Numbered from the stretch's first letter, positions 25,573 to 34,268 are shown. The stretch: 64,000 nucleotides of DNA from AP-15 sp963832875 (GCA_963832875.1 CAWHWB010000009.1:124001-188000); one strand, 5' to 3'. Translations and numbers: made by a program. The notes: generated by a model not told the origin, from the letters alone.

Positions 25573-26169
25573 TTACGGCTGTTTTTCCCTATCCCCGCTA
25601 TGCGCCGCCAACTTCTGTTCTCTTGTTTGCAGAAGCTGTGACGGAAGCGGAAATACGTCATCGACATAAACGAAATCGTCTTCAGATTTTTCGGTTTGTG
25701 TAACCGAATCAACCCAAATTTTCCTGATTGGCTCATTTTGTATAGATAGGAACACCGTCGGGCCAAGATCAGGATCGGTTATAAAACCGTGGGCCACCGT
25801 CGCTCCGATCGACACTCTTGTTCGCTCATGGTAGGCGCTCCATTCGGCGTTGCGCGAAAGATGACCGCGGCCGGTGAATATATAAAACTCGCTGTCTATT
25901 TTTCGGTGGACATGCGGAAGATAAGCACCGTCGATAATGACGAGTTCCCACACCCTTTCCCCAAACCAGCCGAGCCGGAAAATATCGAACGAAGCACCGC
26001 TTTTGTCGTCGCCTCGCACGAGGTGCTTGACGTTGCCGAAGGGAGTACCGTCGGCATTTACAAACGGCAATTCCTCGATCGGCAAATCGGCGATGCGATC
26101 CGCATATACTTTCCCCGACATCGAATGAAACCGGCGATGAAGCTCCTCGATCATTTCGTCGTCGTTCAT
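25573..26169 (-). CDS. Cupin-fold protein of unknown role
   Basis: A 198-residue protein with a central cupin-like motif: GAYLPHVHRKIDSEFYIFTG holds the H-x-H and Glu of cupin motif 1, and GATVAHGFITDPDLGPTVFL gives the second His (motif 2). The N-terminus is acidic (MNDDEMIEELHRRFHSM). Base composition is clearly lower in GC than that of the neighbours (runs such as TCAGATTTTTCGG), suggesting later acquisition. It stands alone between a relic and a hydrolase gene. Metal and substrate unknown; a regulator of the AraC-less cupin kind or a small dioxygenase are both possible. Confidence 0.6.
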   Translation of the reverse strand: MNDDEMIEELHRRFHSMSGKVYADRIADLPIEELPFVNADGTPFGNVKHLVRGDDKSGASFDIFRLGWFGERVWELVIIDGAYLPHVHRKIDSEFYIFTGRGHLSRNAEWSAYHERTRVSIGATVAHGFITDPDLGPTVFLSIQNEPIRKIWVDSVTQTEKSEDDFVYVDDVFPLPSQLLQTREQKLAAHSGDREKQP

Positions 26170-26302
26170 TTAGGATGACCCCTTTTGATCTCAGCCTACG
26201 AGATTAAATAGCGGGTTCCTGTAAACAACGTTTCCGCCGGGAACCCGGCTGCGAGCAATTCCACTCGAGGACCTTTGGGATAACGCTCTCGGGGCGGCGC
26301 TA

Positions 26303-27161
26303 TTAGTATCCCCGCAGGAAGGCGCAGACCTGGGCGGTCCATTCGGCGGGCTTTTCGAAGGGGGGCCAGTGGCCGCAGTTGTTGAGGAGGACGAGGCGCG
26401 AATCGGCGATGTGGTTCAGGATCGCGATGGAGACCTCGAACGGCACCATCCGGTCGTAGCGGCCGTGGATCAACAGGACGGGGGCCTGGATGCCGGCGAG
26501 ATCGGGGGTGTAGTCGTGCGGCAGGCTGACCGATTGGCGGCGCGCCTCGATGAACTCGGGCGACCAATTGTGGGCGTGGTGGATGTAGTCGACCAGATCG
26601 TCGGTCACCAGGCTTTCGTCGTCGATGTGAACGGCGCAGGTAGCGCCGAATATTTTCGCGGCTCGGGTCGGCGATGGTCCGCTGGGTGGCCCGGCTGCCT
26701 TCCGAGGGACGATTGGCCAAAAGGTAGCGATCGCCGCCGGTGCCGATATGCGAGCCGCCCATGACGAATTTGCGGACCCGCTCGGGGTAGGCGATCGCCG
26801 CCACCATCGCCGACTGCCCGCCCTGCGAGTTGCCGACCCAGCATGGCCGCTCGATGCCGAGGGCGTCGAGCAGGGCGACCGCAGTCCGCGCCTGGAGCGC
26901 GTGTACCCCCTCGCGGTAGACGACCGGGCCGGTCTTTGAAAAGTTCGGCAGGTCAATCAGGATGCAGCGGAAGAGCGTTGACAGCGCGCCGACCGCCTTG
27001 TGAAACGTGATCCACGCGGTGGTGCCGGGACCGTAGGAGTGCAGGAACAGCACCGGCTCGCCCTCGCCGAGATCGTGGTAGTGCACATTCATGCCGCCGG
27101 CCATGATGGTCTTGGCCGTGCCCGCCTCGGTCAGGCCATTCGACGCGATGAACGGCATCAC
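26303..27161 (-). CDS. Alpha/beta hydrolase, meta-cleavage-product hydrolase type, with a +1 frameshift
   Basis: About 285 residues once repaired. The oxyanion turn is LFLHSYGPG and the nucleophile elbow GNSQGG with S112. The C-terminal His lies in LNNCGHWPPFEKP, and the acid in LLIHGRYDRMVP. GNSxGG and the overall order match BphD/HsaD-like hydrolases of aromatic ring meta-cleavage products. The frame is lost near 26645 after ENIRRYL. The C-terminal part (HIDDESLVTDDLVDYIHHAH onward) continues one frame on to a stop at 26303. One extra base in CTGCGCCGTTCACATC explains it: removing either a C or a T restores reading. The break is probably a sequence error. Confidence 0.8.
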
Positions 27162-27530
27162 CCCCTCCGTTTCTCCGTCTAAGAAATAACCGATAGCCTG
27201 AAAGTGTAGCTCACCACCGAGGCGCAGAGAACACGGGGAATGGTCAAAAAAAGCCGGACCCGATCCCGGCCATCTGCGCCGGCCTGCGCCGGCGGCGGGT
27301 GCAGGGCTCTGCGCTCTCGTTCGGCGATCGTGACGACCGCCACGGCGCGCTCGGTCAACAGGCCTGAAGGCGCTCGGGAAGGTTGTTGACGAGGGCCAAT
27401 CGCTGCTCTACGAAATGGCGATGATCAACGCATGCCTATGCCTGATGAAAACAACCCGCTCGCGCGGCGACGCCGTGGGGCCCGAGGGTATGCGCGTGCG
27501 GTGAACTGAACCAACACGTGACGATACGAG
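27162..27530. other. Intergenic region with a dispersed-repeat-like segment
   Basis: No gene is supported here. 27212-27238 (CACCACCGAGGCGCAGAGAA then CACGGGG) resembles the CACAGAG-rich dispersed repeats seen in many proteobacterial genomes, and is similar in style to the arm at 7001. 27420-27530 lies just before a strong terminator and has no convincing reading frame; it may be a leader or small RNA. Confidence 0.4.
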
Positions 27531-27563
27531 GGCCCCGCCGGCACTGGTGGGGCCTTTCTTTTT
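27531..27563 (+). terminator. Rho-independent terminator ahead of the MATE gene
   Basis: GGCCCCGCC (27531-27539) pairs with GGTGGGGCC (27546-27554) with one G-T pair and a six-base loop. TTTCTTTTT follows at 27555-27563. This is a textbook intrinsic terminator on the plus strand. No plus-strand gene ends within several kilobases upstream, so it must end a non-coding transcript or act as an attenuator in the 5' leader of the MATE gene 48 bases later. Confidence 0.8.
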
Positions 27564-27610
27564 GGGGTCTCTCTCGGGACATCGGTGGCGCCGCGTTGAC
27601 GGGGAGAGAG

Positions 27611-29029
27611 ATGGACCGAGCCAATCCCGCCGGTCAGCGATGTCGCAGGATCGCACGATCCGCCATTGGCGTTGAGCTGTGGGCGACCCTTGCGCTTGCG
27701 GCGCCGCTTGCCGCGGCCAATCTCGCGCAGATGGCGATGGGCGTCACCGACATGGTGATGGTCGGGCGGCTCGGCGCCATGCCGCTTGCCGCCGCCGGGC
27801 TCGGCGCGATGCTTTATTTCACCGGCGGCGTGATGATTCAGGGAATCCTTTCCGCCGTGGCGCCGCTCGCCGCGCATGCGCTCGGCGCCAAAGATCGCGC
27901 CGCGGCCGGTCGGGTCGCCGGTGCGGGCCTCGCCCTCGCCGTGCTGTTGGCGCTGCCCTTCGTCGCCCTGGTGACGAGTTTGGGTCGCCTCCTCCACGTG
28001 CTCGGCTACAACCCCGCGCTCGCCGCCGAGATCGGCCGGTTTTTACATGCTATCGCCTGGGGCGGCCCGGCTTTTCTCGGCTTTGCCGTGCTGCGCAGCC
28101 TGCTCGCGGCGCTCTCGCACACCGGCGCCGTGATGGCGGTGCTGCTCGTCTGCGTCGCCGGCAACGCGGCGCTGAACTGGGTGTTGATCTACGGTCATCT
28201 CGGCGCGCCCGCCCTCGCCGTGGCGGGTTCGGGCTATGCGAGCGCCATTAATCAATGGTTGATTTTGGCTGGTCTGGCACTATGCGCTCGGATCATGCCC
28301 GGCCTCGCGGGTTTGCGGGTGCTGCGCCGCACCTTCGCCGCGAGCGGGACCGAGATGGCGAACATTCTTCGTCTCGGCCTGCCGATCGGCGGGATCATGG
28401 GCATCGAGCTCGGCGTCTTCGTTGCCGCCGGCGTCCTGATAGGGCTGCTGGGGGCGGCAGCGCTCGGAGCGCACCAGCTCGTGCTCAATTGCGCCAGCAT
28501 CACCTTTATGGTGCCGCTGGGTCTCAGCCAGGCTACCACGGTCCGGGTCGCCCTCGAGCTCGGCGCTGGCCGGGCACCGGCGGCGCGCCGGTCCGCCTTC
28601 GTGGCGCTCGCCCTCGGGATCGGGTTCATGGGCGCCACGGCGATGGTGCTGTGGACACTCCCACGGGCGATCATCGCGGTCTATGTCAACGTCGCCAACC
28701 CGGCCAATCGCGAGACCGTCGAGATTGCGCGGCGTCTGATTACGATCGCCGCGCTGTTTCAGGTGTTTGACGGGATGCAGACGATTGCCGCCGGCGCGTT
28801 GCGCGGCTACAAGGACACGATGACCCCGATGCTGCTCGCCACCTTTGGCTATTGGTGCGCAGGTTTCGCCGGAGGCTGGGTGCTCGCCTTTCCACTCGGC
28901 TACGGCGCTGTCGGCCTGTGGTGGGGCCTCGCCCTCGGACTCGCGATCGTCGCCGTCTTGCTGACCCTGCGGCTTTATCTGATCGCGCGCCCGATCCGCC
29001 GGGGAGCCGAGGCGGTCGCCATGCGCTAA
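27611..29029 (+). CDS. MATE family multidrug/Na+ efflux transporter
   Basis: A 472-residue, 12-span MATE protein of the NorM branch. The first half reads LALAAPLAAANLAQMAMGVTDM then VMVGRLGAMPLAAAGLG. The second half repeats the pattern as ILRLGLPIGGIMGIELGVFV and ALGAHQLVLNCASITFMVPLG. QVFDGMQTIAAGALRGYKDT is another family landmark. The ATG at 27611 follows GGGGAGAGAG; the frame is open further upstream but crosses the terminator at 27531, so the longer start was rejected. The leader terminator suggests expression may be set by attenuation. Substrate unknown. Confidence 0.88.
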   Translation: MDRANPAGQRCRRIARSAIGVELWATLALAAPLAAANLAQMAMGVTDMVMVGRLGAMPLAAAGLGAMLYFTGGVMIQGILSAVAPLAAHALGAKDRAAAGRVAGAGLALAVLLALPFVALVTSLGRLLHVLGYNPALAAEIGRFLHAIAWGGPAFLGFAVLRSLLAALSHTGAVMAVLLVCVAGNAALNWVLIYGHLGAPALAVAGSGYASAINQWLILAGLALCARIMPGLAGLRVLRRTFAASGTEMANILRLGLPIGGIMGIELGVFVAAGVLIGLLGAAALGAHQLVLNCASITFMVPLGLSQATTVRVALELGAGRAPAARRSAFVALALGIGFMGATAMVLWTLPRAIIAVYVNVANPANRETVEIARRLITIAALFQVFDGMQTIAAGALRGYKDTMTPMLLATFGYWCAGFAGGWVLAFPLGYGAVGLWWGLALGLAIVAVLLTLRLYLIARPIRRGAEAVAMR

Positions 29030-29204
29030 CTCGGCGGGCAAAAAGGGGAGTTGCGGCGGCGAGATTGCTTCGCGCTTCGCTCCGTGATCCGCTGCAGACG
29101 CCGAAGCCGGGCGCGCCCAACAACTTCGGATAGCCGCCGTCAGCTGCGACTTGCGCGAGCGTCGGCGTTATGTTGAGACGCAACCCACAGAAGAGGACAC
29201 GAAA

Positions 29205-29861
29205 ATGCCCGCAGCAGATTCCGACAGGCCGAGCGTGCGCGCCGCGGCGGCGGCTTCCGCAACGGCCGTGGCGGCGCCGCCGGCTCCCGCCATTGCCCCT
29301 TCGCTGCCGCCGGTGCACGCGGTCGATCTGATGACCATCGAGGGCTCGGCGGCGTTCGGCGCGCGGTGGCGGACGATGGAGGCGAAGATCGTCGAAGTCC
29401 CAGCGATCCCCGATGCGATGCCCGAGTTCAAGACCACCTACGATGTCCAGCCGCATGCCGGCGACAGCGGTTTCGATGATACCGCGTGGCCGGCGATCCC
29501 AGCGACCGAGCTCGGTGCCAAGCGCGGCGGCGGCCGGGTATCGTTCATCTGGTTCCGCGCGAAACTGACTGTGCCGGCCGAGGTCGGCGGCTTCGATCCG
29601 TCGGGCGCCAAAGCGGTGCTGACGGTGAACGTCGACGATTACGCCGAGATCTGGGTCAACGGGCAAATGCCGCGCGCCGCCGGCCGGCCGAGCCCGGCCA
29701 CGATCCAGGGTTTCAACATGCCCAACCGCCTCGTGCTCAGCGACGCGGTCCATGTGGGCGAAACCTTCGAAATCGCGGTCTTCGGCATCAACGGGCCGAT
29801 CTCGGCCGCACCGCCGAATACGGTCTGGTTCCGCGAGGCCAAGGTCGAGTTCTACCGCTGA
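29205..29861 (+). CDS. Stand-alone domain resembling the N-terminal module of SMP-30/gluconolactonases
   Basis: A 218-residue protein. After an Ala/Pro-rich leader of about 50 residues, the conserved part (FGARWRTMEAKIVEVPAIPD, KTTYDVQPHAGDSGFDDTAW, VSFIWFRAKLTVPAEVG, VNVDDYAEIWVNGQMPR, FEIAVFGINGPISAAPPNTV) has the look of the galactose-binding-like sandwich that precedes the propeller in some SMP-30/gluconolactonase proteins. Here the propeller is absent. ATG 29205 follows AGAGGACACG; no clear signal peptide. It could bind carbohydrate or a partner enzyme in trans, but this is only an inference from the fold. Confidence 0.6.
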   Translation: MPAADSDRPSVRAAAAASATAVAAPPAPAIAPSLPPVHAVDLMTIEGSAAFGARWRTMEAKIVEVPAIPDAMPEFKTTYDVQPHAGDSGFDDTAWPAIPATELGAKRGGGRVSFIWFRAKLTVPAEVGGFDPSGAKAVLTVNVDDYAEIWVNGQMPRAAGRPSPATIQGFNMPNRLVLSDAVHVGETFEIAVFGINGPISAAPPNTVWFREAKVEFYR

Positions 29862-30113
29862 TCCGCGGTCGCTTTGCCGGCACCGCCATCAAGTTAGATT
29901 TTCTCCGCAAAGAAAAGGCATCAAGCCGGTCGGGACCGTTGGTCGGGGGATCACCGGCCTCAGCGCCTCAGCGCGATAATGATGATTGCGAGCGGAGTTG
30001 AATTCTTGACCGGGCAATCGATCTGCCGGAAACGGACTTTGTTACCCGGCGGCGACGACGGACGATGATCCTCCTTCCGCTCGGCGCCGGGACATTGTCG
30101 CCCGAGGGGTCGG

Positions 30114-30419
30114 ATGGTCGGATTTGATCGGCGTTGCAAAAAGGGGCGTCGTCTCTCAGTCGCCGTGCTCGCTCTACTGGTAGTGCTGGCCGCGGGGCGC
30201 GGGCAGGCGCAGGGCCCCGCCGGCAGCGGACAGGTCTTGGTGCCTGGCGCCAGTATCGAAAAGCCCGGCGACACCGGGGTGCGGGCTCATACCAACATCG
30301 AGATATTTAGGCCGAACCGGAGCCGGCGCGGCGCGCCGGCAGCGTCGAACAACCCCGGTCCCGGCGCCGTCGCTCCGCCTTCCTCTCCGGTGTCGGGAAG
30401 CTTCGCCCGGCCGCAATAG
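30114..30419 (+). CDS. Small secreted protein sharing the N-terminal motif of the S53 peptidase
   Basis: A 101-residue protein with a signal peptide (basic start MVGFDRRCKKGRR, core LSVAVLALLVVLAAG, cleavage near GQAQ). The mature part carries LVPGASIEKPGDTGVRAHTN and IEIFRP. This matches VEIPQSSIEQPGSIGVQAHTN and IKVFVP in the sedolisin encoded 200 bases downstream. The rest is a Pro/Gly/Ser-rich tail. Homology to the peptidase's N-terminal segment suggests that it binds or inhibits the enzyme or shares its export or anchoring route. No known family was recognised. The ATG at 30114 follows GAGGGGTCGG. Confidence 0.6.
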   Translation: MVGFDRRCKKGRRLSVAVLALLVVLAAGRGQAQGPAGSGQVLVPGASIEKPGDTGVRAHTNIEIFRPNRSRRGAPAASNNPGPGAVAPPSSPVSGSFARPQ

Positions 30420-30616
30420 TCACGTCGCGGGCGCGCCTTCCGCTCACGACGCGAGAACCGGAAACCGATCGTTAAGAAGTTGGGCGCATAGCCGAACATC
30501 AGCGCCCGAAGCGAAGCGGATGACCCGCCGGATGCGGCCGGAAAGCCATCGACGCTCCGGGCTCGCGGCCTTCGGCGCCGGCCCGGCCGTGAGACGGCTC
30601 GACGAGAGGCAGAACC

Positions 30617-31909
30617 ATGACGCGACGCGTATTGACGACCGTCCTGCCGACCGTCCTGCCGTTGATCGGAGCCGCGGTTCTCGGCGCCCTGTCGGCGGGT
30701 GGCGCCTCCGCCCAATTCGCACGGCGCGGCGGTCAGGTCGAGATCCCCCAATCGAGCATCGAACAGCCCGGATCGATCGGCGTCCAGGCCCACACCAACA
30801 TCAAAGTATTCGTTCCCGCGGGCGGCATGGATGCGGTCCAGCCGCCGTCGTTTGCGCGCGAGGCGAACCCGCTGGAGAGCCCGCCCTACGCCGGCTATTT
30901 CTTCGAGACGCCGGCTTCACTCGGCTGCGTTTACAAGCTCGTGGCGACGCTGGCGGCGGGGTGCAACCCTAATACGGTGGTCTCCGATCCCTCCGGCGGC
31001 GCCCGCGCGATCGCGATCGTCGACGCCTACCACTATCCGAGTGCGATCAGCGATCTGCGCGTCTTTTCGGCCCAGTTCGGGCTTTCGCTTCCAACGGGCG
31101 CGACTTTCCAAGTCGTCTATGCCGGCGGCCGACAACCCCCGGTCAACGCCGACTGGAACCTCGAGGAAGCTCTCGACATCGAGTGGGCGCATGCTATGGC
31201 CCCCGCGGCGAAGCTCTATCTGGTCGAAGCGGCCTCGGCCAACTTTGGCGACCTCCTGACCGCGGTCTCGGTCGCCAATTCTCTGCTGAAGGCAGCAGGC
31301 GGCGGCGAGGTTTCGATCAGTTGGGGCGGCAGCGAGTTCCCGGCGGAAACGAGTTACGACCAGTACTTTACCCAACCGGGGGTGGTCTACTTCGCGGCTT
31401 CGGGCGACAGTCCCGGGGTGATTTGGCCTTCGACCTCGCCAAACGTCGTCTCGGTCGGGGGCACCAGCATCAGCCGCAACCCGACGACCGGGGTGTTCCA
31501 ACAGGAGGTTGCTTGGCAATCGGGTGGCGGCGGGCCCAGCATTTACGAAGCCCGGCCCAGTGACCAAAATGGGATTTCGGCTGTCGTGAAGACCCAGCGC
31601 GGCAGCCCGGACGTCTCCGCTGACGCCGATCCTTCCACCGGAGTTTGGGTCTATGACAGTCCCTACTGGTACATCGTCGGCGGCACCAGCGTTTCGACCC
31701 CGGTCTGGGCCGGAATCGTCAACGCCGCCGGCGGTTTCGCCGCTGCGGCGCGGAGCGAGCTCGCCACCATCTATGCAAATCGGGGAAATGCATCCGACTT
31801 TACGGACATCGAGCAGGGTTCCTGCGGCCCGAACGAGGGTTACCTCGCGGCCGCCGGTTGGGACTTCTGCACCGGGGTCGGCAGTCCCTTAGGCAAGCAC
31901 GGAAAATAG
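30617..31909 (+). CDS. Secreted S53 (sedolisin-like) serine peptidase without a prodomain
   Basis: 430 residues with a signal peptide ending near GGASAQ (residue 33). The catalytic pair E183/D187 lies in NLEEALDIEWAHAMAPAAKL, the oxyanion Asp264 in YFAASGDSPG and the nucleophile Ser358 in IVGGTSVSTPVWAG. The C-terminal calcium-site region reads FTDIEQGSCGPNEGYLAAAG then WDFCTG. These are the sedolisin hallmarks. The large pro-kumamolisin domain usual in the family is missing: only about 100 residues separate the signal peptide and the catalytic core. That segment includes the 24-residue motif shared with the small protein upstream. Acid-active extracellular proteolysis is the family role. Confidence 0.85.
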   Translation: MTRRVLTTVLPTVLPLIGAAVLGALSAGGASAQFARRGGQVEIPQSSIEQPGSIGVQAHTNIKVFVPAGGMDAVQPPSFAREANPLESPPYAGYFFETPASLGCVYKLVATLAAGCNPNTVVSDPSGGARAIAIVDAYHYPSAISDLRVFSAQFGLSLPTGATFQVVYAGGRQPPVNADWNLEEALDIEWAHAMAPAAKLYLVEAASANFGDLLTAVSVANSLLKAAGGGEVSISWGGSEFPAETSYDQYFTQPGVVYFAASGDSPGVIWPSTSPNVVSVGGTSISRNPTTGVFQQEVAWQSGGGGPSIYEARPSDQNGISAVVKTQRGSPDVSADADPSTGVWVYDSPYWYIVGGTSVSTPVWAGIVNAAGGFAAAARSELATIYANRGNASDFTDIEQGSCGPNEGYLAAAGWDFCTGVGSPLGKHGK

Positions 31910-32011
31910 CGCCGATCAGCCGACGCCGCCAATCGGGCGTCCCGCGCCGCAGTGCGAGCTCAACCCGGTCTATCGTGATAGTCAACGCGCGTTCGCAGGC
32001 TCGTCACCGGA

Positions 32012-32479
32012 TCAGTCAACGCGGCCGGGTACTTCAACGCGAAGGTGATGCAGCGCGAAGGCGTGTCGTCGCGCGAGGGTTTCAGCGATGCGGCGGCGAT
32101 GGCAGACCTGCCAGTCGGCCTCATAGCACAGGAGGCAGCTCGGGGCGGCTTCAGCGATGTCGCCGGCACGCCGCAGGTCGAGCTCTGCCTCCGGGCGGGC
32201 GAGCTTGTCCTCGACGATCGCCCAGAACCGGTCCCATTCCCGACGGCGGCCGGCGAGCCGGCCCTCGGGCGGGGTGCCGAGCGCCGCCAGATGCACATAG
32301 CGCATGCCCGCCTCCTCGACCGCCGCCGCGAGCTGGCGCTTCGAGAAACCCGGTCGGCGCGAGATCGGTCGCTCGCGCACGTCGATCAGCACTGCCACGC
32401 CTGCCGCAGCGAGTGCGGCGAGCACATCCCGCAGCAAGGCCTTCTCGTAGCCGATCGTGTAGAGGCCTCTTTCCGTCAT
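32012..32479 (-). CDS. DUF488 family protein
   Basis: A 155-residue protein of the DUF488 family. It starts LYTIGYEKALLRDVLAALAAAG, then VLIDVRERPISRRPGFSK, and has the conserved HLAALGTPPEGR and CLLCYEADWQVCHRRRIAE near the C-terminus, where the Cys/His pattern is diagnostic. The biochemical role of this family is not settled. ATG 32479 was chosen because MTERGLYTIGYE is the family start; a longer frame begins at 32521. It stands alone and converges with the S53 gene. Confidence 0.85.
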   Translation of the reverse strand: MTERGLYTIGYEKALLRDVLAALAAAGVAVLIDVRERPISRRPGFSKRQLAAAVEEAGMRYVHLAALGTPPEGRLAGRRREWDRFWAIVEDKLARPEAELDLRRAGDIAEAAPSCLLCYEADWQVCHRRRIAETLARRHAFALHHLRVEVPGRVD

Positions 32480-32516
32480 CGGTGGCTCACAAAAAATCGG
32501 ACGCCGCATGCTCGCC

Positions 32517-32539
32517 ATCACCGGGCTCGACCCGGTGAT
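32517..32539. repeat. Perfect 9-bp stem palindrome (ATCACCGGG-CTCGA-CCCGGTGAT)
   Basis: ATCACCGGG is followed after CTCGA by its exact reverse complement CCCGGTGAT. This type is a dispersed repeat in alphaproteobacterial genomes, often mistaken for coding sequence because it reads as ITGLDPVI. It fills the spacer between the DUF488 and enolase-superfamily genes. No T-run follows on either strand. Confidence 0.65.
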
Positions 32540-32608
32540 CCCCGCCTTCCTGCCGGTGCAGAAAGTCGTAGATGGCCGTGTCGAGCATGGCCATGACCAG
32601 GAGTTCGG

Positions 32609-33775
32609 TCATGCAACGCGATATCGTGCGACCGCGGCAGGGTCGAGCTCGATGCCGAGACCCGGCCGGTCCGGCAAACAGATCATGCCGTCGCCGTCGA
32701 TCCGGATCGGCTCCTTCAGCAAGTCGTCGCGCAGCCCGTTCGGGTTCTGGTCGAATTCGAGCACCAGCCCGTTCGGGATCGAAGCAATGAAATGCAGCGA
32801 AGCGGCGAGCGTCACCGCGCTGGCGAAGGCGTGCGGCGCCACCATCAGATGGTGCGCCTGGGCCAGTGCCGCGATGCGGCGGCATTCGGAAAAGCCGCCC
32901 GACCAGGCGAGGTCGGGCTGCACGATGTCGACGGCACCGCGGGTGATCAGCTCGCGGAAGCCGTAGAGCCCGATCTCGGTCTCGTAGCCGGCGATCGCGG
33001 TCGCGAGCGCGGTGGCGACGCGGGCGCTGCCGTCGATGTCGTCGGTTGCGACCGGCTCCTCGATCCAATAGAGCCGATAGGGTTCGAGCGCGCGGCCCAT
33101 TTCGATCGCCATCGCCGGGCTCCAGGCGCAGTTGACGTCGACCATCAGCTTGGCTCGCGGCCCCAACGCCCGGCGCACCGCGGCAACCCGCGCGATGTCC
33201 TCTTCGGGCTCGACCTCGCACCTATCCGCGCCGCCGACCAGGTGGCGCAGATGGGATTGCGTCGACGGGTTGCGCCCGATCTTCATCTTCATGCCCTTGA
33301 AGCCGCGGGCGCGGTAGCCTTCGGCCTCGCCGGCGAGATCGTCGACCGATTTGCCTTCCTGGTAGAAGCCGCCGCTGGCATAGGCCTCGACCCGGTCGCG
33401 GCAGGCGCCGAGCAGCCGGTAGACCGGCATCTTCGCGACCTTGCCGGCGATGTCCCAGAGCGCGATGTCGATGCCGCTCAACGCATTCATGACGATGCCG
33501 CGGCGGCCGTATTGGCGAGTGCGCGCGAACATCTTCTGCCACAACCCTTCGATCAGCAGCGGGTCCTCGCCGAGCAGCATCGGCCGCAGCTGAGTTTCGA
33601 TCACGCCGCGGGTGCTGCCGCCGCCGACCCCGGCCTCGCCGATGCCGGTGATGCCGCTATCGGTTTCGACCTCGACCAGGAGGCCGCCGCGGGCCGACTG
33701 CATGCCGCCAGCGCTGCCATAGGGCGGTTCGCAGCGGTAGGACAGCGGGATGGTGCGGACATCGGCGATCTTCAT
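32609..33775 (-). CDS. Enolase-superfamily enzyme, mandelate racemase/muconate lactonizing type
   Basis: A 388-residue acid-sugar dehydratase or racemase-like enzyme. The metal ligands are D213 (LMVDVNCAWS), E239 (YWIEEPV) and E265 (AGYETE). The catalytic bases are K163/K165 in GMKMKIGR and the H315-D288 dyad (VAPHAF; IVQPDLAW), the mandelate racemase subgroup pattern. An unusual insert (STQSHLRHLVGGADRCEVEP) follows the KxK strand. The start is ATG 33775 (MKIADVRTIPLSYR), overlapping the upstream RidA stop by four bases; longer frames were rejected. Coupling to a RidA protein suggests a reactive enamine/imine or keto intermediate. Substrate unknown. Confidence 0.88.
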   Translation of the reverse strand: MKIADVRTIPLSYRCEPPYGSAGGMQSARGGLLVEVETDSGITGIGEAGVGGGSTRGVIETQLRPMLLGEDPLLIEGLWQKMFARTRQYGRRGIVMNALSGIDIALWDIAGKVAKMPVYRLLGACRDRVEAYASGGFYQEGKSVDDLAGEAEGYRARGFKGMKMKIGRNPSTQSHLRHLVGGADRCEVEPEEDIARVAAVRRALGPRAKLMVDVNCAWSPAMAIEMGRALEPYRLYWIEEPVATDDIDGSARVATALATAIAGYETEIGLYGFRELITRGAVDIVQPDLAWSGGFSECRRIAALAQAHHLMVAPHAFASAVTLAASLHFIASIPNGLVLEFDQNPNGLRDDLLKEPIRIDGDGMICLPDRPGLGIELDPAAVARYRVA

Positions 33776-34173
33776 CGACCCGGCCCCTCGTCCAGCACGG
33801 CCAGGAGGTCGCATTGGATCTGCATCGGCGCCGCCAAATCGTGCGAGGTCATGGTGTGGCGCGCCGGCCGCGAATGCGGGTCGGGGAACATCGCCACCCA
33901 ATGCTTGTTAAGGATCGGGCGCAACGCGCGGTCGGTGATCCACACCGTCATTTTGACGATGTCCTCCGGGGTGCCGCCGGCGGCTTCGATGACCCGGCGG
34001 ACGTTGGCGAACATCGCGCCGCATTGCGCATCGAGGTCGGGATCGACCTTGCCGGTTTCCGGGTCGGCCCCGGAGATCGCCCCGGTCACGACAAAAGGCC
34101 CGCGGCGGCAGGCGCTCGGGATCGGGTTGACATGCCGTGCTCCGGGCACGTTGATGCTCTGCCGCTGTTCCAT
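33772..34173 (-). CDS. RidA family (YjgF/YER057c) protein
   Basis: A 133-residue protein of the RidA/Rid superfamily, trimeric deaminases of enamine/imine intermediates. Family features are VTGAISGADPETGKVDPDLDAQC, NVRRVIEAAGGTPEDIVKMTVWI and MTSHDLAAPMQIQCDLLAV. The position of the catalytic Arg found in true RidA (in R-x-C or similar) is not obvious: the C-terminal strand reads MQIQCDL, so it is more like the Rid1-7 side groups. It overlaps the enolase-superfamily gene by four bases, so the two are made together, probably in one catabolic route. Confidence 0.82.
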   Translation of the reverse strand: MEQRQSINVPGARHVNPIPSACRRGPFVVTGAISGADPETGKVDPDLDAQCGAMFANVRRVIEAAGGTPEDIVKMTVWITDRALRPILNKHWVAMFPDPHSRPARHTMTSHDLAAPMQIQCDLLAVLDEGPGR

Positions 34174-34268
34174 GGGTCGTCCTCCGATTGCCTCAGCCGG
34201 CGGCGCCCGCGACCGCGGACCCGCCGCGGTGTAGTATGCCAGCAGCGTCCGCGGGTTTGGAGGTCGCC

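Noticed and set aside
32792..34234. 480-codon plus-strand open frame over the enolase-superfamily and RidA genes
   Set aside because: The minus strand shows complete catalytic motifs; the plus frame is an Ala/Arg/Asp-rich shadow.
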